From Actinomycetota bacterium (lineage in GTDB: Bacteria > Actinomycetota > Acidimicrobiia > Acidimicrobiales > AC-14), in contig JAIVIH010000004.1 of the NCBI GenBank assembly GCA_020200615.1, forward strand, positions 1 through 10,468: a stretch of 10,468 nucleotides of DNA, read 5' to 3'. The notes under the pieces were generated by a model. The model did not search any database. It saw only the letters and a list, made by a program, of their open reading frames with translations, and was not told the DNA's origin. This document shows, one piece after another, positions 1 through 7,515 of this stretch. The position numbers were made by a program, and so were the translations under genes. Positions within the stretch are counted from its first letter, which is position 1, and each line of letters starts with the position of its first letter.

Positions 1-2
1 TG

Positions 3-1634
3 TACGAGAAGTTGGCGGGCATGACGGGAACCGCCACCACCGAAGCCGGCGAGTTCGCCCACACCTACAACCTGCCGGTGGTTCCCATACCCACCAACCA
101 GGACATGATCCGCCTGGACCAGCCCGACCTGGTGTACAAGACCGAGGAGGGCAAGTTCGGGGCCGTCGTCGACGACCTGGCCGAGCGCTACGAGCGGGGC
201 CAGCCCGTGCTGGTCGGCACCGTCTCGGTGGAGAAGTCCGAGCGGCTCTCCCGGATGCTGGACAAGAAGGGCATCCAGCACTCGGTGCTGAACGCCAAGC
301 ACCACGAGCGGGAGGCCGTCATCGTGGCCCAGGCCGGCCGCCTGAACACGGTGACGGTGGCCACCAACATGGCCGGACGTGGGGTCGACATCATCCTCGG
401 GGGCAACGCCGAGGGCCTGGCCAAGCTCGATGTCCAGGCCGAGGGCCTGCTGCTCGAGTCGCCCGAGGGTCAGGCCCGGGTGGCCGAGTTGATGGAGCAG
501 TACGGCCCCGACTGCGCCGCCGAGGGGGACAAGATCCGGGAGCTGGGTGGTCTCTACGTCCTGGGCACCGAGCGGCACGAGAGCCGCCGGATCGACAACC
601 AGCTGCGTGGTCGCGCCGGCCGCCAGGGAGACCCCGGCGAGAGCCGGTTCTTCCTGTCCCTGGAGGACGACCTCATGCGCCTCTTCGCCACCGGGCTCAT
701 GAACTGGGTCATGGGCAAGACCCTCCCGGACGACACGCCCATCGAGGCCAAGATGGTCACCAAGGCCATCGAAAAGGCACAGGGGACGGTCGAGTCGCGC
801 AACGCCGAGCGTCGCAAGGACGTCCTCAAGTACGACGAGGTCATGAACGAGCAGCGCAAGGTCGTCTACCGGCGCCGCCAGGCCATCCTCCAGGGGGCCG
901 ACCTGCGGGAAGAGGCCATGGCCACGCTGGACCAGACGTTGGGGCGGGTGGTGACCACCTTCTGCCCGACCACCTTCCACGAGGACTGGGACGCCGCCGG
1001 CCTGGTTCACGAGGTCTCGAACTACTTCCCCACCCGGTTCACGCCCGAGGAGCTGGCCGAGGCCCGGAGCCCCGACGCCGTCGCCGAGAGCCTGGTGGCC
1101 GAGGCGGTCAAGTACTACGAGCAGCGCGAGGAGCAGCTGGGCCCCGAGATCATGCGGCAGATCGAACGCCGGGTGATGCTCTCGATCATCGACCAGCGCT
1201 GGCGGGAGCACCTCTACGAGATGGACTACCTGCAGGAGGGCATCAACCTGCGGGCCATGGGCCAAAAGGACCCCCTCGTGGAGTGGCAGCGCGACGGGTA
1301 CGAGATGTTCACCCAGATGATCGAGGCCATCGCCGACGACTTCGTCCGCTACGTCATGCACCTCGACGTGGTGGTCCAGCCTCAGGCCCGCCCCGCGGTC
1401 CACAACGTCCAGTACTCGGCTCCCGAGGACCCCGTCCAGGGCAGCGGCGCCATCCGGCCTGCGGTGGCGGCCGGCAACGGGCAAACCGACGTCGCCGCCG
1501 ACGGAAACGGCTCCCGCCCTCAGGAAGAGCCGGTGCCCGTCACCGTGGTGAAGTCGGCCGAACAGAAGCTGGGCCGGAACCAGCCCTGCCACTGCGGGTC
1601 GGGCAAGAAGTTCAAGCTCTGCCACGGTAAGTGA
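3..1634 (+). CDS. secA: Protein translocase ATPase SecA, C-terminal part (5' end outside window)
   Basis: SecA is the motor ATPase that pushes unfolded preproteins through the SecYEG channel. The reading frame is open to the left edge and already codes for conserved SecA protein (YEKLAGMTGTATTEAGEF), so this is the last 543 residues of a larger protein and no start lies in the window. Visible in order (fragment numbering from the codon at 3): the IEKS-like segment VGTVSVEKSE near 71-80, the helicase motif TNMAGRGVDI near 121-130, motif VI QLRGRAGRQGDPGESRFF near 200-217, then the helical scaffold and wing region. A low-complexity linker follows, ending in a zinc-binding SEC-C tail (C529, C531, C540, H541; CHCGSGKKFKLCHG). 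The tail type and overall similarity point to the housekeeping SecA1 rather than an accessory SecA2, though the missing N-terminal half prevents a full check. The TGA stop overlaps the GTG start of prfB by four bases (GTGA), implying cotranscription and coupled translation. Confidence 0.97.
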   Translation, partial: YEKLAGMTGTATTEAGEFAHTYNLPVVPIPTNQDMIRLDQPDLVYKTEEGKFGAVVDDLAERYERGQPVLVGTVSVEKSERLSRMLDKKGIQHSVLNAKHHEREAVIVAQAGRLNTVTVATNMAGRGVDIILGGNAEGLAKLDVQAEGLLLESPEGQARVAELMEQYGPDCAAEGDKIRELGGLYVLGTERHESRRIDNQLRGRAGRQGDPGESRFFLSLEDDLMRLFATGLMNWVMGKTLPDDTPIEAKMVTKAIEKAQGTVESRNAERRKDVLKYDEVMNEQRKVVYRRRQAILQGADLREEAMATLDQTLGRVVTTFCPTTFHEDWDAAGLVHEVSNYFPTRFTPEELAEARSPDAVAESLVAEAVKYYEQREEQLGPEIMRQIERRVMLSIIDQRWREHLYEMDYLQEGINLRAMGQKDPLVEWQRDGYEMFTQMIEAIADDFVRYVMHLDVVVQPQARPAVHNVQYSAPEDPVQGSGAIRPAVAAGNGQTDVAADGNGSRPQEEPVPVTVVKSAEQKLGRNQPCHCGSGKKFKLCHGK

Positions 1635-2734
1635 GGGACCTCACCGACGAGCTCGGTGCGCTGCGCAGGCGTCTTCTGGATGCCGAGCGGGATCTGGACA
1701 TCGAGGCCAAGCGCGAGCACGTCGCCAAGCTGGAGGAGAAGGCCGCCGACCCCGGGTTGTGGAACGACCAAGAGCAGGCCCGGGCCGTCACCACCGAGAT
1801 GGCCCGGCTGAAGGACGACATCGAGTTCCTCGAAGCCCTCGAGCAACGCCTGTCGGACGCCGAGATCCTCTACCAGCTGGCGCGGGACGAAGCCGACGAG
1901 TCGGTCGAGCCCGAGCTGACCGAGGCCGTGGGCTCCCTGGAGCGGGACCTGGGTGCGCTCGAGCTGCGCTCGCTGTTCCGGGGCGAGTACGACGAGCGTG
2001 ACGCCCTGTGCGAAGTCCACTCTGGCGCCGGGGGCACCGACTCCCAGGACTGGGCCGAGATGCTCCTGCGCATGGAGCTGCGGTGGGCTGAGCGGCGGGG
2101 ATTCAGCGTGGAGGTGGACGAGATCACCCCTGGCCAGGAGGCCGGCATCACGTCGGCCACCTTCATCGTGCGCGGGCGGTTCGCCTACGGCCTGTTGCAG
2201 GCGGAGAAGGGTGTCCACCGGTTGGTGCGCATCTCACCCTTCGACGCTCAGGCCCGACGCCACACCGCCTTCGCCTCGTTCGACGCCGTCCCCTTCCTCG
2301 AGGACGTCAGCGACGAGGTGGACATCGACGAGAAGGACCTGCGCATCGACACGTACCGGTCGTCGGGCGCGGGCGGGCAGCACGTGAACGTCACCGACTC
2401 CGCCGTGCGCATCACCCATGTGCCCACGGGGGTGGTGGTGTCGTGTCAGAACGAGCGCAGCCAGCACCAGAACAAGGCCAAGGCCATGCAGATCCTGGCG
2501 GCCAAGCTGGCCGAACGGGCCCGTGAGCAGCGGCGGCGGGAGATGGAGGCCCACTCGAGCGACCAGCTGGACGTGGCCTGGGGAAGCCAGATCCGCTCGT
2601 ACGTCCTGCAGCCGTACCAGCTGGTGAAGGACCTGCGCACCGACGTCGAGGTGGGCAACGTCGGGGCGGTGTTGGACGGCGACATCGACCCCTTCATCGA
2701 GGCCTACCTCCGCTGGCGCCGCCGCCAGGCCTGA
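1631..2734 (+). CDS. prfB: Peptide chain release factor 2 (RF2)
   Basis: RF2 recognises UGA and UAA stop codons in the ribosomal A site and triggers peptidyl-tRNA hydrolysis. The 367-residue product has a full-length RF architecture: an N-terminal helical domain (about 1-115), then [15 protein letters not shown] near 131-145, the RF2-specific stop-codon tripeptide SPF at 202-204, and the universal catalytic GGQ loop at 248-250 ([11 protein letters not shown]). The family-typical C-terminus carries [10 protein letters not shown] and [17 protein letters not shown] rather than PxT separates it from RF1. The start is GTG at 1631, overlapping the secA stop as GTGA. It gives an N-terminus ([15 protein letters not shown]) that aligns from memory with other RF2 proteins. 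No in-frame UGA or CUU-UGA slippery site is visible, so the autoregulatory +1 frameshift known from E. coli prfB is absent, as in other high-GC actinobacteria. Confidence 0.97.
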   Translation: MRDLTDELGALRRRLLDAERDLDIEAKREHVAKLEEKAADPGLWNDQEQARAVTTEMARLKDDIEFLEALEQRLSDAEILYQLARDEADESVEPELTEAVGSLERDLGALELRSLFRGEYDERDALCEVHSGAGGTDSQDWAEMLLRMELRWAERRGFSVEVDEITPGQEAGITSATFIVRGRFAYGLLQAEKGVHRLVRISPFDAQARRHTAFASFDAVPFLEDVSDEVDIDEKDLRIDTYRSSGAGGQHVNVTDSAVRITHVPTGVVVSCQNERSQHQNKAKAMQILAAKLAERAREQRRREMEAHSSDQLDVAWGSQIRSYVLQPYQLVKDLRTDVEVGNVGAVLDGDIDPFIEAYLRWRRRQA

Positions 2735-2741
2735 ACTCGGC

Positions 2742-2774
2742 CTCCTTGGCGCGCGCGAGTCAGACTGCTACGCT
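2742..2774 (+). promoter_or_regulatory. Candidate sigma70-type promoter upstream of ftsE
   Basis: The 98-bp gap between prfB and ftsE contains TTGGCG (2746-2751), 17 bp, then TACGCT (2769-2774), fitting a -35/-10 pair for a housekeeping sigma factor (TANNNT is the usual actinobacterial -10). Transcription would start near 2781, giving a leader of about 50 bases before the ftsE ATG. The -35 lies in the 14-mer CTCCTTGGCGCGCG, which recurs at the equivalent place upstream of eno. A weak hairpin, AGGCC/GGCCT with a 7-base loop (2727-2743), precedes it at the end of prfB, but it is too short to call a terminator. Inferred from sequence pattern only. Confidence 0.45.
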
Positions 2775-2832
2775 TCCTTGTCGGCCCCCGCTCGAGGTCT
2801 AGTCCCGGCAGCACGAGCGCCCCTCGTAAACC

Positions 2833-3519
2833 ATGATCCGAGTCGAGAACGTCACCAAGACGTACAAGGGCAGCGTCGTTGCGCTGCGAGACATTTCCCT
2901 GGACATCCAGAAGCAGGAGTTCGTGTTTCTGGTCGGTCCCACAGGGTCCGGTAAATCCACCCTGATTCGCCTTCTGATCAAAGAGGACTCTCCCGACGCC
3001 GGCCGCATCTGGGTCGCAGGCAAGGACATCGGGAAGCTCAACTCCTGGAAGATCCCGCTCCTGCGCCGCAACATCGGTTGCGTGTTCCAGGACTTCAAGC
3101 TCCTGCCGCAGAAGACGGCCTACGAGAACGTCGCCTTCGCCCTCGAGGTCATCGGTCGCCCGCAGCACGTGATCGAGGCCCAGGTCCCGCAGGTGCTCGA
3201 CCTCGTCGGCCTGGCCAAGAAGGCCAACAACCTGCCCGGCGAGCTGTCCGGAGGCGAGCAGCAACGGGTGTCCATCGCCCGGGCCTTCGTCAACCGGCCG
3301 CTGATCCTGCTGGCCGACGAGCCCACGGGAAACCTCGACCCCAGCACGTCGGTGGGGATCATGCGTCTGCTCGACCGCATCAACCGCACGGGGACCACCG
3401 TGGTCATGGCCACCCACGACCACAGCATCGTCGACACCATGCGCCGCCGAGTGGTCGAGCTCGACCGCGGCCACCTGGTGCGCGACCAGGCTCGCGGCGT
3501 GTACGGGGCGTTTACGTGA
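2833..3519 (+). CDS. ftsE: Cell division ATP-binding protein FtsE
   Basis: FtsE is the cytoplasmic ATPase of the FtsEX complex at the division septum. It does not transport a solute: ATP hydrolysis is transmitted through FtsX to switch on peptidoglycan hydrolases outside the membrane. The 228-residue protein has all ABC motifs: Walker [10 protein letters not shown] (35-43), Q-loop VFQDF (84-88), signature LSGGEQQR (138-145), Walker B LILLADEP (157-164) with D-loop NLD, and H-loop H195. The N-terminus [20 protein letters not shown] and the length are typical for FtsE. ATG 2833 is the natural start although no Shine-Dalgarno sequence is visible just upstream. A candidate promoter lies 59 bases before it. 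ftsX follows after 38 bases, the usual ftsEX pair. Confidence 0.97.
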   Translation: MIRVENVTKTYKGSVVALRDISLDIQKQEFVFLVGPTGSGKSTLIRLLIKEDSPDAGRIWVAGKDIGKLNSWKIPLLRRNIGCVFQDFKLLPQKTAYENVAFALEVIGRPQHVIEAQVPQVLDLVGLAKKANNLPGELSGGEQQRVSIARAFVNRPLILLADEPTGNLDPSTSVGIMRLLDRINRTGTTVVMATHDHSIVDTMRRRVVELDRGHLVRDQARGVYGAFT

Positions 3520-3544
3520 GCCGTCCGCGCTTCTAGCGGGTCAG

Positions 3545-3557
3545 GGAGGGGGAGAGA
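3545..3557 (+). promoter_or_regulatory. Strong Shine-Dalgarno region for ftsX
   Basis: A purine run GGAGGGGGAGAGA abuts the ATG of ftsX, with GGAGG at 3545-3549 about eight bases from the start. It is the clearest ribosome binding site in the window and fixes the ftsX start at 3558. It contrasts with ftsE, which has no recognisable one. If real, this would favour independent initiation on ftsX rather than coupling to ftsE. Confidence 0.75.
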
Positions 3558-4451
3558 ATGGCAATCAAGGTCGATTACGTGACGCGGGAGACCGTCACCA
3601 ACCTGCGTCGAAACCTGTCCATGGCCTCGGCCGCTCTCCTCACCGTGGCCGTGTCGCTCACCCTCGTCGGCGGGGCCCTCCTCGTGAAGCAGGGTGTCGG
3701 GCGAGCCACCATCCAGTGGCGGGGCAACATCGAGCTGTCCATCTTCATGAAGCCCGAGGCCGCGGCTCAGGAGCTGGAAGCCGTGGGACGGCAACTGGCA
3801 GCCATGCCCGAAGTGCGGGAATCGCGCTACGTGAGCAAGCCCGAGGCCTTCGACGAGTTCAGGAAGATCTTCGCCAACGAGCCCGACCTGCGGGACAGCC
3901 TCACCGTGGAGCAGGTTCCCCCCTCGTACCGGGTGGAGCCCAGGGAGGCGGAACAGACGCGCCTGATCGGGGAGCGGTTCCAGGACAACGCCGGGGTTCT
4001 CCGCGTGAGCTATGCCGAGGAGGAGGTCGACGCCCTGGTGTCGCTCACCAACTTCCTCCAGATCATGCTGTGGGGGGTGGCCCTGGTCCTGCTGCTGGCC
4101 GCGTCGCTGCTGATCCTCAACACCATCCGAATGGCCATCTTCGCCCGACGGCGTGAGGTCGGGATCATGAAGCTGGTGGGGGCCACGAACTGGTTCATCC
4201 GCATCCCCTTCATGTTGGAGGGAATGATCCAGGGCGCGGCCGGAGCCGCCATCGCCTTCGGAGTCGTCTGGATCGGGCGCGGACTGATGGAGAATCGCAT
4301 CAGCAACGCCAACAACGACATTCAGCTGTTCCGGCAGTTCCTGGTTACGAGCAACGATGTCATGGGCACCGGCATCCTCCTCTTGGTGGTCGGTGTCCTG
4401 GTGGGCACCGTTGGCTCGGCAGTGGCAGTCAGCCGGTTCCTCGACGTCTGA
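3558..4451 (+). CDS. ftsX: Cell division membrane protein FtsX
   Basis: FtsX is the membrane half of FtsEX. Its large extracytoplasmic loop binds and activates a cell-wall hydrolase or its activator. The 297-residue product shows the family topology: a cytoplasmic N-terminus (DYVTRETVTNLRRNLSMA), TM1 at about 22-44, an external domain at about 45-165, then TM2 about 168-190, TM3 about 216-240 and TM4 about 269-291. The loop between TM2 and TM3 carries the FtsX signature RRREVGIMKLVGATNWFIR, probably the coupling segment that contacts FtsE. A strong ribosome binding site precedes ATG 3558. Directly downstream, after 36 bases, is a secreted coiled-coil M23 peptidase, the expected type of partner. 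The smpB gene that commonly follows ftsX in actinobacteria is not here. Confidence 0.96.
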   Translation: MAIKVDYVTRETVTNLRRNLSMASAALLTVAVSLTLVGGALLVKQGVGRATIQWRGNIELSIFMKPEAAAQELEAVGRQLAAMPEVRESRYVSKPEAFDEFRKIFANEPDLRDSLTVEQVPPSYRVEPREAEQTRLIGERFQDNAGVLRVSYAEEEVDALVSLTNFLQIMLWGVALVLLLAASLLILNTIRMAIFARRREVGIMKLVGATNWFIRIPFMLEGMIQGAAGAAIAFGVVWIGRGLMENRISNANNDIQLFRQFLVTSNDVMGTGILLLVVGVLVGTVGSAVAVSRFLDV

Positions 4452-4487
4452 TCTCCCTACCCCGCGTATCGGAGCGCCTTTGCAGGA

Positions 4488-5843
4488 GTGGCTGGTGTTG
4501 CTACCGTGCGCAAAGTGAACCGGGCCCGTCGATCTCTGCTGGCCGTCCTACCTGCGGCTGCTCTGATCGTCGGCCTCCTCGCTCCCGGGGGCGTGCAGCC
4601 CGCTGCGGGCCAGAGCGACGGCGACCAGCAGCGCATCGGCGAGCAGATCGACTCCTATCGAGCCCAGGTCCAGGAGGCCTCGGCCGAGGAGGCCCGGCTG
4701 CTGACCGAGCTCGACGCCTCGGCCGCCCGCAAGCGGGAGCTGGACGGCAAGGTCTCGGCCATGGACCAGGAGATCGGGACGGTCCAGCGCAACCTCAGTG
4801 CCGCCGAGGGCAAGCTGGCGGCGGCGGAGGCGGAGCGGCGGGGGGCCGAAGGGCGACTGGCTGAAGCTCGGGAGCAGCTGGCCGTGGCCCGGGCCAAGCT
4901 CCAGGCCTACGCCATTGCCGCCTACACGGGGCAGTCGGAGGCCACCCAGTTCGTAGACACCGCCCTGCGGTCCCGTTCGATGGGCGAGCTGGTGGCCAAG
5001 CGCACCTACATGAAGGTGGTGGCCACCACCCAGACGGAGGCGGTGTCCCTCGACGAGCGGCTGCGGGACGAGGTCAACGACCTCCGTGACGAGCTGGCCG
5101 ATGTCGAGGAGGAAGCGGAGGTCCAGCGGGACGTCGTCGAGGAAGAGCGCCAGCGGCTACAGGAGCGACGGGACGCCCAGGACGTGGTGCGCGATCAGGT
5201 CGCGTCGGAGATCGCCCACACCGATGAGGTGCGGTCGCAGGTCGTAGCCCGCAAGACCGAGTTCGAGACCCAGATCGAGGAGCTGGAGAAGGAGTCGGCC
5301 GCCATCGAGGCCACCCTCCGCCGTCGGGCCGAGGAGGCCCGGGCCGCGGCCGCGGCGGCAACGGCCCCCGCTCCGAGCGCCAGCCCGGGGGCGGGCAGCG
5401 AGCCCGGTTCTCCGCCTGCGCCCGAGGAGGAGGCGCCGCCGGCGGCGTCCCCCGGTGGTGGTGGGCTCATCAACCCCGTGCCCGGTTCACCCGTCACCTC
5501 CGGCTTTGGCTACCGGGTCCACCCCATCTACGGCGACGCCCGCCTGCACACGGGCGTCGACCTCGGCGCGTCGTCCGGCACCCCCATCCGGGCTGCGGGC
5601 TCAGGGGTGGTCGTCACCGCCGAGTGGTACGGCGGGTACGGCAACGCCACCATCATCGACCACGGGAACGGGCTGGCCACCCTCTACGGGCACCAGAGCT
5701 CCATAGGCGTGTCCGCCGGCCAGCGGGTGTCGCAGGGCGAGGTCATCGGACGGGTGGGCTGTACCGGTTCGTGCACCGGCCCTCACCTGCACTTCGAGGT
5801 CCGGGAGGACGGAACTCCAGTCAACCCCATGGGCTACATCTAG
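4488..5843 (+). CDS. Secreted coiled-coil M23 (LytM) peptidoglycan peptidase, EnvC-like architecture
   Basis: Predicted zinc endopeptidase that cuts peptide cross-bridges of peptidoglycan outside the membrane. The 451-residue product has a signal peptide (basic RKVNRARR, hydrophobic LLAVLPAAALIVGLL, probable cleavage near AAG/Q at 39-42) and a long charged coiled coil at about 47-285. An Ala/Pro/Glu-rich linker follows (about 286-325), then a C-terminal M23 domain (about 328-451). The zinc and catalytic residues are intact: H354 and D358 (HTGVD), H402 (YGHQ), H433 and H435 (HLHFE), so it looks enzymatically active. C425 and C429 form the GCTGSC motif seen in many actinobacterial M23 domains. 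The layout matches EnvC/PcsB-type proteins, whose coiled coil docks on FtsX, and it follows ftsX by 36 bases, so FtsEX control is a reasonable inference. The start is uncertain: for GTG 4488 the nearest usable GGAG is 13 bases away, and GTG 4506 is an alternative that keeps the signal peptide. Confidence 0.9.
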   Translation: MAGVATVRKVNRARRSLLAVLPAAALIVGLLAPGGVQPAAGQSDGDQQRIGEQIDSYRAQVQEASAEEARLLTELDASAARKRELDGKVSAMDQEIGTVQRNLSAAEGKLAAAEAERRGAEGRLAEAREQLAVARAKLQAYAIAAYTGQSEATQFVDTALRSRSMGELVAKRTYMKVVATTQTEAVSLDERLRDEVNDLRDELADVEEEAEVQRDVVEEERQRLQERRDAQDVVRDQVASEIAHTDEVRSQVVARKTEFETQIEELEKESAAIEATLRRRAEEARAAAAAATAPAPSASPGAGSEPGSPPAPEEEAPPAASPGGGGLINPVPGSPVTSGFGYRVHPIYGDARLHTGVDLGASSGTPIRAAGSGVVVTAEWYGGYGNATIIDHGNGLATLYGHQSSIGVSAGQRVSQGEVIGRVGCTGSCTGPHLHFEVREDGTPVNPMGYI

Positions 5844-5850
5844 TTTTCTC

Positions 5851-5881
5851 TTCGACTCGCAAGCAAAGCTTGCTCGTCGAG
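5851..5881. terminator. Candidate bidirectional transcription-stop hairpin between convergent genes
   Basis: The 47-bp gap between the convergent M23 and GNAT genes holds TTCGAC-tc-GCAAGC-aaa-GCTTGC-tc-GTCGAG. This is a perfect 6-bp inner stem with an AAA loop, a symmetric 2x2 internal loop, and a 6-bp outer stem (one T-G wobble). No T-run follows it on either strand, so it is not a textbook intrinsic terminator. Hairpins without U-tracts at convergent gene ends are commonly proposed as terminators in actinobacteria. The call rests on position and symmetry. Confidence 0.5.
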
Positions 5882-5890
5882 CTGCAGGAG

Positions 5891-6526
5891 CTAGCGCCTC
5901 TCGCTCTGGCGGCGGGTGGCTGAGATCTCGGGCTCGATCCACGTCCGGAGCAGGGCTTCCCGGCGCTGGCGCCACTCCTCGGCGGTGATGGCGTAGCGGA
6001 TGTGGTCCTCCCACACACCGTTGATGGCCAGGTAGCGCGCGGCGACGCCCTCGTTGCGCAGCTCGAGCTTCTCGGCCACGCGCCGACTGGCCTGGTTGCG
6101 GGGAATGATCGCCACCTGTAGCCGGTGCAGGTTCAGCTCCTCGAAGGCGAAGCGGGCGGCCACGACCAGGGCCTCGGGCACGTAGCCCCGGCCGGCCTTG
6201 GCCTCGTCGATCCAGTAGCCCACGTACGCGTTCTGGAAGGGGCCACGCTGAACACCGGAGAGGTTGATCTCCCCGCTCAGGTCGGTGCCGACGAAGATGC
6301 CGAAGCCGAACCCGGTCCCGAGTTGCCACTCCCTCTCGCGAGCGCCGCAACGAGCGGCGAAGGCGGCGCGATCGGTGCTGTCGCTCGGATAACCCTCAGG
6401 CGGCCGGGGCTCCCACTTGGTGAGCCAGTCCACGTTGCGGGTGCGGACCTGGCGCCACGCCTCGAAATCGGCAGCCACCAGTGGCCGCAGGAGGACGCGG
6501 CGGCCTTGCAGCTGGGCGCGGATCAC
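5891..6526 (-). CDS. GNAT acetyltransferase, RimJ/RimL-like
   Basis: Predicted acetyl-CoA-dependent N-acetyltransferase of the RimJ/RimL-type GNAT branch. Relatives acetylate ribosomal protein N-termini, but many also act on small molecules, so the substrate is unknown. Counting from GTG 6526 the protein has 211 residues. The N-terminal LQGRRVLLRPLVAADFEAW and the NVDWLTKWEP segment (31-40) are typical of the RimJ group. YVGYWIDEAKAGRGYVPEAL (101-120) contains the pyrophosphate-binding loop, and IIPRNQASRRVAEKLELRNE (140-159) is the second conserved block. An upstream in-frame start at 6586 exists, but the extra 20 residues are Arg/Pro-rich and lie inside ppx. GTG 6526 overlaps the ppx stop as GTGA and gives the usual N-terminus. 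It is the last gene of the - strand cluster and ends against the convergent hairpin. Confidence 0.88.
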   Translation of the reverse strand: MIRAQLQGRRVLLRPLVAADFEAWRQVRTRNVDWLTKWEPRPPEGYPSDSTDRAAFAARCGAREREWQLGTGFGFGIFVGTDLSGEINLSGVQRGPFQNAYVGYWIDEAKAGRGYVPEALVVAARFAFEELNLHRLQVAIIPRNQASRRVAEKLELRNEGVAARYLAINGVWEDHIRYAITAEEWRQRREALLRTWIEPEISATRRQSERR

Positions 6527-7515
6527 TTGACGTCGAGGAGGCTCAGGACGAGACCGTCGAGGATGTCGGCTTCGCTCACCAGGCACGTGGCGTGCTCGAA
6601 GTACCGCATGATGGCCACCAGGATGGCCGCCCCGCCGACGATCACGTCGGCCCGTGCCGCCTCTAGTCCAGGGTTGTGGACCCGGTCGGCCCGTCTCTCG
6701 GTGGCCAGCGTCCGGAACACGTCTTCCACCGCTTCCCGGGTGAGGACGAAGTGGTGGATCCGGTCTCGGTCGTAGACGGGAAGTCCCTGCTCGACGGCGG
6801 CGATGGTCGTCACCGTTCCCGCCAGCCCCACCAGCTGCGAGGCCTCGACCGCCTCGGTAACGTCCCGGGCGACGTCGTCCAGGTAGTCCCGGACGACGGA
6901 GAGGGCCTGGCTCAGCTCCATGGCGCTGGGGGGGTCGGAGTGCAGGAACTTCTCGGTGAGCCGGACGCAGCCGACGTCGACGGAGATCGCGCCCGCAGGC
7001 TGGTCGGTTCCGACCGCGAACTCTGTCGAGCCTCCGCCGATGTCCACGACGAGGAACGGCCCTTGCGCGGGGTCGAGATCGGACGTGGCCCCTAGGAACG
7101 ACAGGCGGGCTTCCTCGCCGCCGCTCAGCAGCTCGGGACGGGTGCCGATCGCTTCCTCGGCCGGCCCCAAGAACGACTCCCGGTTGGCCGCATCCCGGGC
7201 GGCCGACGTGGCCGTCATCCGCACCCGCTCCACGCCGAGTTTGTCCATGACGGCCCGATAGTCCCGCAGGACGGCCACCGTCCGCTCAACCGCCTCAGGG
7301 GCCAGCTGGCCGGTGGCGTCCACCCCCTGGCCCAGCCGGGTGATGTGCATCTGGCGCTCCAGGGGCTGGCCCTCGCTGCCCGCTACCAGTAATCGCGTGG
7401 AGTTGGTCCCGCAGTCGATGGCGGCCACGGGCGACCCGCCTCCGGTCTCTGCCTGCTGGGACCGGCCTCCCGGGCCGCTCTCTGCCTGCTGGGACCGGCC
7501 TCCCGGGCCGGTCAC
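6523..7515 (-). CDS. Exopolyphosphatase / pppGpp phosphohydrolase family protein (Ppx/GppA)
   Basis: Ppx/GppA enzymes remove terminal phosphates from polyphosphate or convert pppGpp to ppGpp; which applies here cannot be told from sequence. Counting from GTG 7515 (330 residues): ASKHA phosphate-1 motif VAAIDCGTNSTRLLV at 30-44, TATSAARDAANRESF at 101-115, SGGEEARLSFLGA at 131-143 with the likely catalytic Glu, phosphate-2 motif VVDIGGGSTEF at 156-166, GLAGTVTTIAA at 230-240, and a family-typical end. It is a short, two-domain form like the actinobacterial Ppx proteins, without the extra C-terminal domains of E. coli Ppx. GTG 7515 overlaps the DUF501 stop as GTGA and would add a 29-residue leader made largely of two 11-residue repeats. 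GTG 7428 (GGAGG about 10 bases upstream) would start right at VAAIDCG, where homologues usually begin. Both starts are plausible. Its position after DUF501 matches Rv1026 (ppx2) in M. tuberculosis. Confidence 0.93.
   Translation of the reverse strand: MTGPGGRSQQAESGPGGRSQQAETGGGSPVAAIDCGTNSTRLLVAGSEGQPLERQMHITRLGQGVDATGQLAPEAVERTVAVLRDYRAVMDKLGVERVRMTATSAARDAANRESFLGPAEEAIGTRPELLSGGEEARLSFLGATSDLDPAQGPFLVVDIGGGSTEFAVGTDQPAGAISVDVGCVRLTEKFLHSDPPSAMELSQALSVVRDYLDDVARDVTEAVEASQLVGLAGTVTTIAAVEQGLPVYDRDRIHHFVLTREAVEDVFRTLATERRADRVHNPGLEAARADVIVGGAAILVAIMRYFEHATCLVSEADILDGLVLSLLDVK
7446..7511 (-). repeat. 33-bp tandem duplication at the ppx start region
   Basis: Two adjacent 33-bp copies (7446-7478 and 7479-7511) differ only at the last base by my reading (C versus G). 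Read in the ppx frame they encode the 11-residue units GPGGRSQQAES and GPGGRSQQAET. Each copy can fold into a GC hairpin around GGCC-cggga-GGCC on the - strand. The array begins directly at the DUF501 stop and ends before the conserved ppx motif VAAIDCG, so it is either a disordered N-terminal extension of Ppx or a short untranslated spacer, depending on the start codon used. Confidence 0.9.

Noticed and set aside
12..21. TTG 12 or ATG 21 as a true start of the first gene
   Set aside because: The codons before them (YEKLAG) are conserved SecA sequence and the frame is open to the edge, so the gene is simply cut by the window.
1631..1720. Possible programmed +1 frameshift in prfB (a CTT codon near the usual site, GTCTTCTGG)
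   Set aside because: The codon after CTT is CTG, not TGA; the frame is open from the GTG start and the N-terminus already matches RF2, so no frameshift is needed.
1520..2218. Long antisense frame opposite secA/prfB (232 codons)
   Set aside because: It lies fully opposite strongly conserved genes, has no recognisable domain and shows the low-complexity composition of a GC-rich shadow frame.
2704..3474. 256-codon antisense frame opposite ftsE
   Set aside because: It mirrors ftsE codons throughout; there is no family motif or plausible start context.
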